From Aldehydirespirator sp965248735 (GTDB lineage Bacteria; Actinomycetota; Acidimicrobiia; Acidimicrobiales; Aldehydirespiratoraceae): a stretch of 64,000 nt of DNA. Every line of letters starts with the position of its first letter. The stretch's first letter is position 1. Where the stretch lies: contig OZ252146.1 of NCBI GenBank assembly GCA_965248735.1, forward strand, positions 3,410,001 to 3,474,000, written 5' to 3'. The notes beneath the pieces are model-generated. The model was not told where the DNA came from, made no database searches, and was given only the letters and a program-made list of their open reading frames with translations. Both the position numbers and the translations under genes were made by a program. This document shows, piece by piece, positions 1 to 8,291 of this stretch.

Positions 1-996
1 ACCGCCCATGTGCAGTATCTCATCTGGGCTGATGAGAACGGCGATGGCCAATTCACCAGCAACGAATACGTCAGCGGTCCGTGGCTCGACCAACAGCAGG
101 TCCGCGAGTGGCAATCGCTAGGCACCTACGATCTTCGCGGCCGCGTTCGAATCGAGGTTCGCGATGTGCGAGCCCGCGACGACCACCGGGACGACGGCCC
201 CGTGAACACCCGACTAGCGGTAGATGCAATCCGACTGCTTCCGACGGATAGAGTCGGCAGCAGTGGAACACATCCCGGTACTCCGACCGATGTGGCATTT
301 CGCAATGGTCGTGCAGTGTGGGAGGCAATGGCAGGAGCGGAGTCCTATGACGTTCAAGAGTGTACCTCCGGTGAAGTGTCGGATTGTCTAATTCATCAAG
401 ACATCTACTGCTGTCGATTTGCACTGGATGCCCTATCGACCAGCTTTCGAGTGCGAGCGGTCAACAGCGCGGGCGAGAGCCAATGGTCTTCGCGAGTGCG
501 AATCGCTCGTCCGTCGGAGTGTTCATCTGAGGTCAATGACGAGCCGAGACTGGTTGACGACGTAGGACCCTACAGTTGGTGGGAGCCTCCGCCACAGATT
601 GCCAGCCTCGGCTATAATGGTGACTTCCATTTCACTCTGGCAATCGGGAACAGCAACGACGACGCGAGGGACAACTGGGCTATCTGGGAGTTCGGCTCAG
701 TAGACGGCCATTGCGAAGTGCAGGCATGGATACCGGCCGACTGGGCCACCGCCCATGTGCAGTATCTCATCTGGGCTGATGAGAACGGTGATGGCCGATT
801 CGCCAGCAACGAATACGTCGCCGGTCCGTGGTTAGATCAACAGCAAGTCAGCGGGTGGCAATCGCTAGGCACCTACGACCTTCGCGGCCGCGTCCGCATT
901 GAAGTCCGCGACGTACGAACACGCGACGACCACCGCGACGACGGACCCGTGAACACCCGACTCGCGGTAGATGCAATCCGACTGAAGCCACGCTAG
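1..996 (+). CDS. Secreted-type repeat protein, 5' end outside window
   Basis: The reading frame is open to the left edge, so the gene is truncated and no start or signal peptide is visible. Two near-identical segments of about 80 residues (bases 1-240 and 748-987) flank a middle part resembling a fibronectin type III domain (around bases 270-520). Each repeat carries an EF-hand-like calcium loop (DENGDGxF) followed by a WLDQQQ...GWQSLGTYDLRG...VDAIRL pattern, which recalls golvesin-type beta-sandwich domains. The arrangement suggests an extracellular adhesive or carbohydrate-binding protein. The domain names are inference from pattern; the duplication is plain in the DNA. The gene ends in TAG, overlapping the tail of a minus-strand remnant. 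Confidence 0.7.
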   Translation, partial: TAHVQYLIWADENGDGQFTSNEYVSGPWLDQQQVREWQSLGTYDLRGRVRIEVRDVRARDDHRDDGPVNTRLAVDAIRLLPTDRVGSSGTHPGTPTDVAFRNGRAVWEAMAGAESYDVQECTSGEVSDCLIHQDIYCCRFALDALSTSFRVRAVNSAGESQWSSRVRIARPSECSSEVNDEPRLVDDVGPYSWWEPPPQIASLGYNGDFHFTLAIGNSNDDARDNWAIWEFGSVDGHCEVQAWIPADWATAHVQYLIWADENGDGRFASNEYVAGPWLDQQQVSGWQSLGTYDLRGRVRIEVRDVRTRDDHRDDGPVNTRLAVDAIRLKPR

Positions 997-1175
997 TTGA
1001 GGCAGAGTGCGTTGCGCAGTATCTCGTCGATCGCGTAGGCGGCGAGGCGCATGCTTCCGCGGCTGCGCCTCGAGAAGGCGCCCGTCGCGTGCCAGCCACG
1101 TTCCAGACGACGATAGGGCACGGACAGCACGTTGGAGGTGTCGATGCAGTACGCCGAGTGGACCACGACGTCCTG
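993..1175 (-). pseudogene. Remnant: C-terminal tail sharing its end with a MazF-like tail
   Basis: On the minus strand the last about 60 codons read as plausible protein and end in AIDEILRNALCLN then TAG. The final 38 bp (999-1036) match 1518-1555 with one mismatch, and in both places they encode the same AIDEILR-ALCL ending. No start or conserved N-terminal half is attached, so this is taken as a broken 3' fragment of a toxin-like gene. Its upper limit is approximate. Confidence 0.35.
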
Positions 1176-1445
1176 CGGTGGGCCCCGCCGCGAGTGGCCG
1201 CGTTCCTCGAGCAATGGATCCCCGACCATGGACTCGTCTGCAACGACTGCGGCGAGTTCCACGAGCACCCGCCCGAGCAAGAGTGGCTCACCACCGTCGA
1301 GTCGGCGTTCCCCCGGTGGCTGCGCTTCGCCGCCGAGCGCAACGGCATCTCCCAAGACTCGCTCGAAGCGAACCTGGCCGCGGCCCGCGAGTCGTTGAAA
1401 CAGATGCGTCGCCACGCAATCGGCTCATCCCTGCGCCTGGGCTAG
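1089..1445 (+). pseudogene. Hypothetical protein fragment with a CxxC pair
   Basis: The part from about base 1180 to the stop looks like genuine protein, with WIPDHGLVCNDCGEF (a single CxxC) and a helical C-terminus. The part before it is antisense to another remnant and looks non-coding. I do not recognise the family. The mixture of plus and minus fragments here, flanked by a 38-bp direct repeat, fits a patch of gene debris rather than a working gene, although a short intact gene starting near 1089 cannot be excluded. Confidence 0.35.
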
Positions 1446-1514
1446 CCCACCAGTGCGGCGAGCGCTCACGCAGTCTCGTCGGCCACGCGGAAGCACCACG
1501 AGTATCTGAACCGG

Positions 1515-1685
1515 CTAGAGGCAGAGTGCGCTGCGCAGTATCTCGTCGATCGCGTGGCGGCCCAGCGGGTCGAGGCTTCCGAGCCTCTGGATGAGGCGGC
1601 CAGTCGACACAGCTCGTACCTGCTCTACCTGGACCGCCGTCTCGGCATGAGGCATGAGAGGCAACACCCCGCCCCCCGGACTATG
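1515..1685 (-). pseudogene. MazF/PemK-type toxin remnant (C-terminal half)
   Basis: The minus strand reads VQVEQVRAVSTGRLIQRLG then SLDPLGRHAIDEILR and ends ALCL-TAG. The EQVRAVS...RL..RLG.L....AIDEILR pattern is the usual C-terminus of MazF/PemK endoribonucleases, and an intact relative with VEQVGAVDVTRL lies at 60615-60932. The conserved MazF N-terminus (RRGD...) is absent: upstream lies the end of the P-loop ATPase gene. It is therefore read as a truncated toxin gene with no visible antitoxin. Confidence 0.5.
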
Positions 1686-1715
1686 ACAGAGGAGACCCTG
1701 AGCTCGAAGCGACGG

Positions 1716-2861
1716 CTAGCGCAGCAGGGTCGGGTCGTCGCGGGCCGCGGCGTGGGCACGCTTGCGGAGCGCTTGGTGGCGGAACTGGACCCGGGCCTTG
1801 GAGGCCGGGCTGATCGCGCCGGCGGCAATGAGGCGGCTGCGGTAGGTGCGTGCGTACTGCAGCGACCGGTCGATGCGTCCCGCGATGTCGGCCAGCGACG
1901 AGTCAGGATCGTCACCGAGCATGGCCACCAGGAAGCGCCTGTCCATCGGCGACAGGCGGTTCCAGATGGGGCCGGCGACCTGGGCCACCATGGCATGCTC
2001 CGCTTCAACCGCGCCCGCCCGGACGTCGGCGAGGCTGATGGGCACATCGGGGTTTCGGCGCATCTGCCACGCGTGGAATCCCACAAGCTGGATCATGTAG
2101 GGATAGCCCAGAGTTGCGGCGGCCGCCTCGGCCACGGCGTCGTCGTCGATGGCGCTGCCGCTGTCGATCACGGGTTGCCGCAGCGCCCGGAGCGTCTCTT
2201 CGGGTTCGAGCGACCCGAGCGGAGCGCGGGCGCAGCGCTGCAGGAACGTCATGTTGGGGTCGCCGAGGTGCGTGTGCTCGATGAGCGGCAGCGCGGCCGC
2301 GGCGAACGCCACAGGCCACAGACGACGCCGCGTGACGATCTGCACGGCCGAAGCCACGTTGCGCACATCGTCGCGGTCGACGTCGTGCAGCTCGTCCACG
2401 GTCAGCAACAGCCCGGTACGCCTGCGGTCCAGCAGCTCGCCGAGTTCCTCCAACGTCGACAGCAGCCCGGGCTCGGGCCCGGCGGGCGGGTGGCGCGGCT
2501 CCAGCGAGATCCCGACACCCAGCGCGCTCACCGATCCCAGGCGCGCGCCGCGGCGCCCGCCGCGCAGGCGCTCCATGCAGCGGCGGGCCTCGCTGCCGAT
2601 GCGAACCGAAACCGGCTCCGACGACGCCGCCGCGGTCGCAGTCATCCAGCCCCGGTCAGCGGCCCTCGCCTCCAGCGCGTTCAACAGAGCGGTCTTGCCG
2701 GTGCCGCGGTCGCCGGTGATGAGCAGCGTGTAGTCGGGATGTGTCGGCCCAGTGTCGAGGGCCTCGGAGAACCTCGCCATTGCCTTGCCGCGCCCAGCGA
2801 GCAGCGGGGGCGTGGTTCCGAACGTCGGCGAGAACGGGTTCGTTGCATGGGACTCGGCCAT
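1716..2861 (-). CDS. P-loop ATPase of the AAA/ORC-like (AAA_16) type
   Basis: A 381-residue cytoplasmic protein. A Walker A motif (GDRGTGKT, residues 50-57) and a Walker B motif (LLLTVDE, 151-157) are clear, and a C-terminal basic helical region (about 300-375) resembles a winged-helix domain. This plan is shared by ORC1/Cdc6-like and STAND-like ATPases that act as switches or loaders. The start is the ATG at 2861. There is no operon partner: toxin debris lies downstream and a T-rich short repeat upstream. The biological role is unknown; mobile-element or defence regulation is possible but unsupported. Confidence 0.75.
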   Translation of the reverse strand: MAESHATNPFSPTFGTTPPLLAGRGKAMARFSEALDTGPTHPDYTLLITGDRGTGKTALLNALEARAADRGWMTATAAASSEPVSVRIGSEARRCMERLRGGRRGARLGSVSALGVGISLEPRHPPAGPEPGLLSTLEELGELLDRRRTGLLLTVDELHDVDRDDVRNVASAVQIVTRRRLWPVAFAAAALPLIEHTHLGDPNMTFLQRCARAPLGSLEPEETLRALRQPVIDSGSAIDDDAVAEAAAATLGYPYMIQLVGFHAWQMRRNPDVPISLADVRAGAVEAEHAMVAQVAGPIWNRLSPMDRRFLVAMLGDDPDSSLADIAGRIDRSLQYARTYRSRLIAAGAISPASKARVQFRHQALRKRAHAAARDDPTLLR

Positions 2862-2896
2862 GACAGCAACGCTATCGCGTCCCAGAACTCGCTATT

Positions 2897-2945
2897 CGTT
2901 TCTATTTGTCTTTGCGTTTCTATTCGTCTTTGCGTTTCTTTGCGG
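2897..2945. repeat. 18-bp pyrimidine-rich tandem repeat
   Basis: About 2.7 copies of an 18-bp unit (CGTTTCTATTCGTCTTTG with small variation) lie upstream of the minus-strand ATPase, in unusually T-rich sequence for this region. It occupies the 2862-3047 gap where that gene's promoter should be; a regulatory role is possible but unproven. Confidence 0.6.
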
Positions 2946-3047
2946 TACTTGTGGCCACCCGCTCGTCTGTCGTGCGTGAGCGCTCATTGCGAGCTGCGAG
3001 CCGATTGACCCACAGGCTCCCACGGAGAACCCAGAACGGGGCCGTGA

Positions 3048-3614
3048 TCAGGGCCAGGCTGCTGTCAGTCGCTCCCAGCAGTCTTGGAGCGACTGGGGCA
3101 GGACCCTCACATCGGCCACCGCGGTCATGAAATTGGTGTCGGAGCGCCAGCGGGGCAGCACGTGGATGTGGACGTGGTCGTAGACGCTGGGACCGGCGCC
3201 CTCGCCCAGGTTGGCGCCGATGTTCACCCCGTCGGGCGAGAACGCGGCCTTGACCGCGGCCACCGCGTCGTGGACCGTGTCCCACAGCTCGCGGCGCTCC
3301 TCGGTGTCTAGGCCCTCGAGGTCACCAACGGCCCGGTAGGGCAGGATCAGCAGGTGGCCGGTGGAGTACGGGTATCGGTTCAATATGGCGAATACGAGCT
3401 CGCCCCGGTGCACGATGTGGGTCTTGTCGTCGGGCAGGCCCGAGTTGAGGATGGCCTCGAACAGGGTCTGGCCGGTCTCGTCGTCGGGGCCGGTGCCGAC
3501 TCCGGGGACCGTGCCCGGAATCGTGCCCGACGAGTCGGCGACCCCGGCCGCGGCCGCCTCCTGGTCGGTCATCATGGCGGGGATCCGCCAGCCGGCCCAG
3601 AGGCGCTCCACCAT
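3048..3614 (-). CDS. HIT-family nucleotide hydrolase/phosphorylase
   Basis: A 188-residue histidine-triad protein that would hydrolyse or phosphorolyse dinucleoside polyphosphates or AMP conjugates in the cytoplasm. The catalytic triad H-V-H-I-H is at residues 147-151, preceded by the family's FAILNRYPYSTGHLLI core. The ATG at 3614 follows the thrS stop by one base, so the gene is translationally coupled to thrS, an order also known from mycobacteria. The N-terminal about 45 residues are Gly/Pro-rich and poorly conserved. Confidence 0.9.
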   Translation of the reverse strand: MVERLWAGWRIPAMMTDQEAAAAGVADSSGTIPGTVPGVGTGPDDETGQTLFEAILNSGLPDDKTHIVHRGELVFAILNRYPYSTGHLLILPYRAVGDLEGLDTEERRELWDTVHDAVAAVKAAFSPDGVNIGANLGEGAGPSVYDHVHIHVLPRWRSDTNFMTAVADVRVLPQSLQDCWERLTAAWP

Positions 3615-3615
3615 G

Positions 3616-5604
3616 TCAGACCCGGGCCTCGACCTCGTGCGCCAGTCGGGCCGCGAACGTCTCCAGCGGCACGTCGCGCTCAGGCTTGGTGGCGCCCCGG
3701 GCGTTGACCCCGACCGTGCCGTTGGCGGCGTCGTCGCCGCCCACCACCAGCACATAGGGGACTTTGGCCACCTTGGCGTTGCGCACCCGCTTGCCCAGGG
3801 GCTCATCCGCGGGGCTCACCTCCGTGCGGAAGCCCCGGGAGCCGAGGGCGTCGGCCACTTCGGCCGCGTAGCCGGCGTGGGCCGCGGCCACCGGCAGCAC
3901 GGTCGCCTGCGCCGGCGCCAGCCAGGCCGGGAAGGCCCCGGCGTAGTGCTCCAGCAGCACCCCGAAGAAGCGCTCCACCGAGCCGAACAGCGCCCGATGG
4001 ATCATCACGGGGCGGGGCCGGGAGCTGTCGGAGGCCACGTACTCCAGGTCGAAGCGCTCAGGCAGGTTGAAGTCGACCTGGATGGTGGAGAGCTGCCAAG
4101 ACCGGCCGATGGCGTCGCGCACGTCCACATCGATCTTGGGTCCGTAGAAGGCTCCGCCGCCCTCGTCGGTCTCGTAGGGCAGCCCGGCGGACTCCAGCGC
4201 GGCCCGCAGGCCCTCAGTGGCGTCGTCCCAGAGAGCCTCCTCCCCCACGCACTTGTCTTCAGGCCGGGTGGAGAGCCTGGCTTGGAACTCGCTGAAGCCG
4301 AAGGCCTCCAGCACGCTCAGCACGAAGTCGAGCAGCGAGACCAACTCGGCTGCGATGTGCTCACGGGCACAGAAGATGTGGGCGTCGTCCTGGGTGAACC
4401 CCCGGCTGCGCATCAAGCCATGAACTGCGCCCGACAGCTCGTAGCGGTATACCGCGCCGAGCTCGAACAGCCTCATGGGCAGGTCCCGGTAGCTCCGCTG
4501 CGACGACCGGTAGACCATCACGTGGAACGGGCAGTTCATCGGCTTGGGGTAGTAGTCGGTGCCGTCCATCTCCATGGGCGGGTACATGCTCTCGGCGTAG
4601 AAGTCGAGGTGACCGGAGGTCTCCCACAGCACCGACTTGGCGATGTGGGGAGAGAACACGAAGTCGTAGCCGCCGTCGGCGTGGCGCTGGCGGGAGTAGT
4701 CCTCCATGATGCTGCGCACCAGGGCGCCCTTGGGGTGCCACACCGCCAGCCCCGGCCCCAACTCGGCGGGCCACGACACCAGGTCGAGCTCGGCGGCCAG
4801 GCGCCGGTGGTCCCGCCGCTCCGCTTCGGCCAGCCGGTGCAGGTGGGCGGCCAGGTCCTTGCGGGTGGCCCAGGCCGTCCCGTAGATGCGCTGCAGCATC
4901 GGGTTGCGCTCGCTGCCCCGCCAGTAGGCGCCGCTCACCCGCTGCAGGGAGAAGTGGCCCAGCCGCCCGGTGGAGGGAACGTGGGGGCCCAGGCACAGGT
5001 CGACGAAGCCGTCGGAGTCGCCGTGGCCGGCGTCGTTGCGGTAGCAGCTGACGGTTCCGTCCGACGCCGCCTCCGAGGCCAAGTCGCCGTCGGCCCCCGC
5101 TCCCAGCGCAACGGCCTCGATGATGGCGCACTTGTAGGGATGCGCAGCAAAGAGCTCTAGAGCATCGGCCGCATCCATCTCCATCCGCTCGAAGGACTGG
5201 TCGGCGGCGATGATCTCCCGCATCCGGGCCTCGATGCGCTCCAAGTCGGCGTCAGTGAAGGTGCCGCGGTCGGACAGTTCGAAGTCGTAGTAGAAGCCGT
5301 GCTCGATCGGCGGTCCGATGGCGAAGGTGGCGCCCGGGTACAGGTCCAGCACCGCCTGGGCCAGTACGTGGGCGGTGGAGTGACGGATGGTGTGCAGGCC
5401 GCGGGACGACGACGCGGTGACGATCTCCACAGACGAGCCGTCGGGAAGGGGCGCGGCCAGGTCGTTCTCGGCACCGTCCACCACCGCGACCACCGCGTCG
5501 GCGGCCAGCCGGGGGCCGATGGCGGCGGCCAGGTCCGCGCCGCTGGACCCTTCTGCCAGCTCCCGCTCAGAGCCGTCCGGCAGCGACACCGTGATCACAG
5601 ACAT
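3616..5604 (-). CDS. thrS: Threonyl-tRNA synthetase
   Basis: This 662-residue class II synthetase charges tRNA-Thr. In order it shows an N-terminal TGS-like domain (1-65), the second-domain editing motif HSTAH (75-79), the catalytic core with MNCPFHV and the GFTQDDAHIFC region, and a C-terminal anticodon-binding domain (about 560-662) ending in the VVGG-type motif. The frame stays open for 36 codons upstream, but ATG 5604 has a GGAGG two bases away and begins at the conserved TGS sequence. The start region (5588-5623) is duplicated at 6491-6526. Confidence 0.97.
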   Translation of the reverse strand: MSVITVSLPDGSERELAEGSSGADLAAAIGPRLAADAVVAVVDGAENDLAAPLPDGSSVEIVTASSSRGLHTIRHSTAHVLAQAVLDLYPGATFAIGPPIEHGFYYDFELSDRGTFTDADLERIEARMREIIAADQSFERMEMDAADALELFAAHPYKCAIIEAVALGAGADGDLASEAASDGTVSCYRNDAGHGDSDGFVDLCLGPHVPSTGRLGHFSLQRVSGAYWRGSERNPMLQRIYGTAWATRKDLAAHLHRLAEAERRDHRRLAAELDLVSWPAELGPGLAVWHPKGALVRSIMEDYSRQRHADGGYDFVFSPHIAKSVLWETSGHLDFYAESMYPPMEMDGTDYYPKPMNCPFHVMVYRSSQRSYRDLPMRLFELGAVYRYELSGAVHGLMRSRGFTQDDAHIFCAREHIAAELVSLLDFVLSVLEAFGFSEFQARLSTRPEDKCVGEEALWDDATEGLRAALESAGLPYETDEGGGAFYGPKIDVDVRDAIGRSWQLSTIQVDFNLPERFDLEYVASDSSRPRPVMIHRALFGSVERFFGVLLEHYAGAFPAWLAPAQATVLPVAAAHAGYAAEVADALGSRGFRTEVSPADEPLGKRVRNAKVAKVPYVLVVGGDDAANGTVGVNARGATKPERDVPLETFAARLAHEVEARV

Positions 5605-5641
5605 CGCCTCCGAGGCTACCGCTCCCCTTGTGGCCGAGCAG

Positions 5642-6286
5642 CTACTCGCGAACCAGGCGGCGGACGACTGAGTCCAAGTCGAAGGACGCCCAGCAGGCGT
5701 GGGCCAACTCATGCCCGTGATTCCGCCAGGTGGCGTTCACGACCTTGAGTCCCTTCTCCTGGATTCGTTCGACCGCCGGCACAAAGTCTGAGTCGCCTGA
5801 TACGAGCACGGCCACGTCAAGCACCCCCTCCCACGCCAGAGACAGAAGATCGGTTGCAATCGCGGCGTCGATCCCCTTCTCTGGCGAGCGCTCGAAGGCG
5901 GCATCGCACCGAGGGCAATCCGCGATCTGGGTCTGGCACGAATTGCACCAGATACCTCCGGCGCGAACGCGACGGTCACGAACCTTGACTCGGAAGCTCG
6001 GCTGGCGGTCAAGGAACCCCGTCAGCCAGCCTCTGAGTTTCCTCTCGGTCTCACCCGGCTTGACGCTCGCATAGACGAGGGTCTCGTCGAGAACGAGGGC
6101 ATCGGCCGAACCCGCAGCGGAGATTAGCCTCCTCGACTCCGCCATGAGGACGCTCGGCAGAACCGTCCAGTCGCACAGATCCTTATCGGTGCGGTCGTTC
6201 CAGTTGAGCTGGAAGTTCCAGAAGTCGACGAAGATGCGAGTTCCCAGACGCATGGGGTCTCCAAGTGCTCGTACCGACTCTTGCAT
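5642..6286 (-). CDS. NYN-domain (LabA/DUF88-like) ribonuclease with zinc ribbon
   Basis: A 214-residue PIN-like nuclease of the NYN family. Acidic positions are visible at D21 (FVDFWNF), D140 (KGIDAA) and D165/D167 (SGDSDF), the usual metal-binding set. A four-cysteine zinc ribbon (C114, C117, C124, C127) sits in the middle. The family cuts RNA, but the substrate is unknown here. It lies 37 bp upstream of thrS on the same strand, and the segment holding it is bounded by two copies of the thrS start region, suggesting insertion. An alternative start is the ATG at 6253. Confidence 0.85.
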   Translation of the reverse strand: MQESVRALGDPMRLGTRIFVDFWNFQLNWNDRTDKDLCDWTVLPSVLMAESRRLISAAGSADALVLDETLVYASVKPGETERKLRGWLTGFLDRQPSFRVKVRDRRVRAGGIWCNSCQTQIADCPRCDAAFERSPEKGIDAAIATDLLSLAWEGVLDVAVLVSGDSDFVPAVERIQEKGLKVVNATWRNHGHELAHACWASFDLDSVVRRLVRE

Positions 6287-6339
6287 CGTCCCCGTCGTGT
6301 TCGTGAGAATCCCGCGCCGTCAGTAGCCGGAAATAATGC

Positions 6340-6362
6340 GGGGAGCGGCATAGCCGCTCCCC
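6340..6362. other. Perfect 10-bp stem hairpin
   Basis: GGGGAGCGGC and GCCGCTCCCC flank a three-base loop. The hairpin lies between the minus-strand NYN gene and the plus-strand membrane-protein gene, and neither strand has a T-run after it, so it is not a convincing terminator. It may be a regulatory stem or the footprint of a small element. Confidence 0.5.
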
Positions 6363-6490
6363 GGGGATGTCATTCAGACAGCGCCGTGACGGCAAGCTGC
6401 CTGGGTGTCTAATCGCCCTAGACGATAGCAGCAGCGACCACTTGGGCGTCAACTCCTTGATTTGGCCTGCCTCTCAAGTCGTTCAACCCC

Positions 6491-6526
6491 ACCGTAATCG
6501 CAGACATCGCCTCCGAGGCTACCGCT
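6491..6526. repeat. Second copy of the thrS start region
   Basis: These 36 bp match 5588-5623, which spans the thrS ribosome-binding site and first codons, with two mismatches. The two copies are in direct orientation about 0.9 kb apart and enclose the NYN-nuclease gene. Confidence 0.75.
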
Positions 6527-6566
6527 GCCCCGACCCTGGACGCCCGCAGCCCCGCTACCTAGTGTA

Positions 6567-7373
6567 GTGATTCTGAGATCGCATTCAGTTCCGCTGAGCG
6601 GTAACGCCGACGAGCCACGCTGGTCGCACGGCCAATTCATCGGCCCCCGCGACGATCTCGCTTCGGCGGTCATGCTGGCCGCAGGCTGGGTGCTATTCGC
6701 GGTGGGCATATGGCTGTTCGGCCAGCGGGGCCTCGGGTTCGATCAGCCGCCCGACCTAGGCCGGAACCGGTGGCTCATCGTGGCGCTGCTGTGCCTGGCG
6801 ACCGTGCTCAGCGCCCGATGGGCCATCCGTCGCTTGAAGGCCCGAGGGGGTGATCCGGCTTCACTGTGGTGTCTGGTCACCCGCCCGCCGGACGGAGGCC
6901 GAGACTACGCTCCAGAGGACCGTTCGAAGATCGTGCCGGTGATCGTCTCTGGTCTGATCGGGGGTTCGGTGTGCGTGGCCTACAGCCTCATTATCGCCAG
7001 CTTCGTAGACCAGATTGACAGGGGCTGGAATGTATTGGGGACCGCGGTGATAGTGACTGCGATCGCAACCCCATGCGGTCTGTGGGCCCACCGCCGCGCC
7101 GAAGCCCGCGTCCCCGCAGACCAGAGGGTCAAGACCGTGCGCGATCCGGTTGCGACTACAACAGCCTGTGTAGCCGTCGCGCTGGGTTTCGCGGCGTGCG
7201 GCACGGCAGGTCTCGCCGGAATCCCGGCGACAATCGAAGCCGGCTGGTTGGACATTGCGGCCCCGCTCATTCTCGTCGTCGGTTGCATCGGTATCGCCGT
7301 ACCCGGCTTCCGGCTGCGGGCTCTCGCTCGTCGCCAGGCCCGAGGTCAAGCCGCCTCTGCAATAGCGGACTAA
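6567..7373 (+). CDS. Polytopic membrane protein of unknown function
   Basis: A 268-residue protein with about six hydrophobic segments (roughly residues 33-53, 68-86, 122-145, 156-174, 195-217 and 227-250) and basic loops. I see no catalytic or transport signature. The GTG at 6567 gives a hydrophilic N-terminal 30 residues; ATG 6672 would start directly at the first membrane segment. Its stop codon lies inside the left inverted end of a 150-bp element (7371-7520), so the C-terminus may have been trimmed or replaced there. Confidence 0.6.
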   Translation: MILRSHSVPLSGNADEPRWSHGQFIGPRDDLASAVMLAAGWVLFAVGIWLFGQRGLGFDQPPDLGRNRWLIVALLCLATVLSARWAIRRLKARGGDPASLWCLVTRPPDGGRDYAPEDRSKIVPVIVSGLIGGSVCVAYSLIIASFVDQIDRGWNVLGTAVIVTAIATPCGLWAHRRAEARVPADQRVKTVRDPVATTTACVAVALGFAACGTAGLAGIPATIEAGWLDIAAPLILVVGCIGIAVPGFRLRALARRQARGQAASAIAD

Positions 7374-7520
7374 GGGGCTGCGCGGATAGGTGACCATCCG
7401 TGCTCGACGACCCTGCGCTGTCTGAGTCGAAACAGCACTTGACCTGGCTATTCGCCGACCGCGCCCAGATCAAGCAGTCCGGTAAACCCACAGGTCAGCG
7501 CCTATCCGCGCGGCCCCTAA
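7371..7520. mobile_element. Candidate MITE-like element with 20-bp inverted ends
   Basis: Bases 7371-7390 and 7501-7520 are inverted repeats that match at 18 of 20 positions, and the similarity runs on inward (GGTGACC against GGTCAGC with a two-base gap). The 110-bp interior has no meaningful ORF. Size and structure fit a non-autonomous miniature element or a large stem. No clean target duplication is visible. Confidence 0.45.
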
Positions 7521-7879
7521 ACCTGGATCTACCGAAGCGGTGAGCGCACAGGGGTTGGCGCGTCCACCAGAAAGGCCTCCCGACGTGGGAGTATGTCGAT
7601 GATCTGGTCTGACATGTTCGCCACGCGGGGAGGCACTTCCTGTGAGCAGCACACCAAGTGGGATCGACGGGTTGGAAACGGTGCTCGATCGCGGTTCGCC
7701 ACGAACATCAATCAGTTAACCACCCCACATGTGGCAAACCGATTGAAGTTCGTTCTGTCGGTGGTGGCGTCGATGCTGGCGAACCATCCCCACCGGCCCG
7801 TCCATCGGTGGATCCAGGCCAAACGCAGTCGCCGCCTTAGCCCGGCGCGACCGCGGTGCTACGCCCAACTGTCGGGGGT
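7521..7879. other. Intergenic stretch without a supported gene
   Basis: Short ORFs occur on both strands, including 28 minus-strand codons from ATG 7615 that begin MSDQIIDILP. None reaches a recognisable domain or has a clear ribosome-binding site. It may hold further decayed gene pieces. Confidence 0.4.
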
Positions 7880-8182
7880 CTACTGCCCGGGCCTAGCCTG
7901 CTCAGCTCTGAGACGAAGCCCGAGTGCGCGCACAACTCTCAGCACGGTCGAGAACTCTGGGCTCCCAGTGGGCGTCGAGTCGGAACCTGCAATGGCGAGG
8001 CCCGCGTCGGCCGCGACGGTCTCCATTCCTTTGGAGCGCGCTATGTCGTCCAACACTGCTGCCACCAAGAGCGGATCATCCTCTTCGAGGGCGGCATCCA
8101 AGTACGCGATTCTCTCCTCTTCGGTATCCAGGTGGTCCACTGCATCCCACGGAAACGTCTTGGTCCTTCTCTTGAGTCTCAT
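7880..8182 (-). CDS. HigA-like addiction-module antidote (orphan)
   Basis: A 100-residue protein matching the putative addiction-module antidote family (HigA/Xre-type DNA binding). It has ERIAYLDAALEEDDP, then VLDDIARSKGMETVAADAGL, then PEFSTVLRVVRALGLRL, the standard family order. The ATG at 8182 has GGGAG about ten bases upstream; the ORF can extend to 8212. The cognate RelE/HigB-type toxin, normally directly upstream, is absent: only about 110 bp separate this gene from mshC. The residues between the two halves of the helix-turn-helix (AIAGSDSTPTGS) diverge from the usual SRESLYKALS. Confidence 0.75.
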   Translation of the reverse strand: MRLKRRTKTFPWDAVDHLDTEEERIAYLDAALEEDDPLLVAAVLDDIARSKGMETVAADAGLAIAGSDSTPTGSPEFSTVLRVVRALGLRLRAEQARPGQ

Positions 8183-8291
8183 CAGTCTCACTCCCTCAAA
8201 TGATAGCCACATGATCTAGATATCATAATTTTCTGTATTTCAGTCCGCATCGTGTCGATGGCCATTTCGAGACCCAAATGGAGAAAAGGCT

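Noticed and set aside
3361..5160. A 599-codon plus-strand frame opposite thrS
   Set aside because: Composition is that of an antisense shadow, and thrS is complete on the other strand.
5605..5712. Thirty-six-codon N-terminal extension of thrS
   Set aside because: It overlaps the end of the NYN gene, while ATG 5604 has its own ribosome-binding site and starts the TGS domain.
6340..6362. Rho-independent terminator
   Set aside because: The stem is perfect, but neither strand has a T-run after it and no gene ends toward it.
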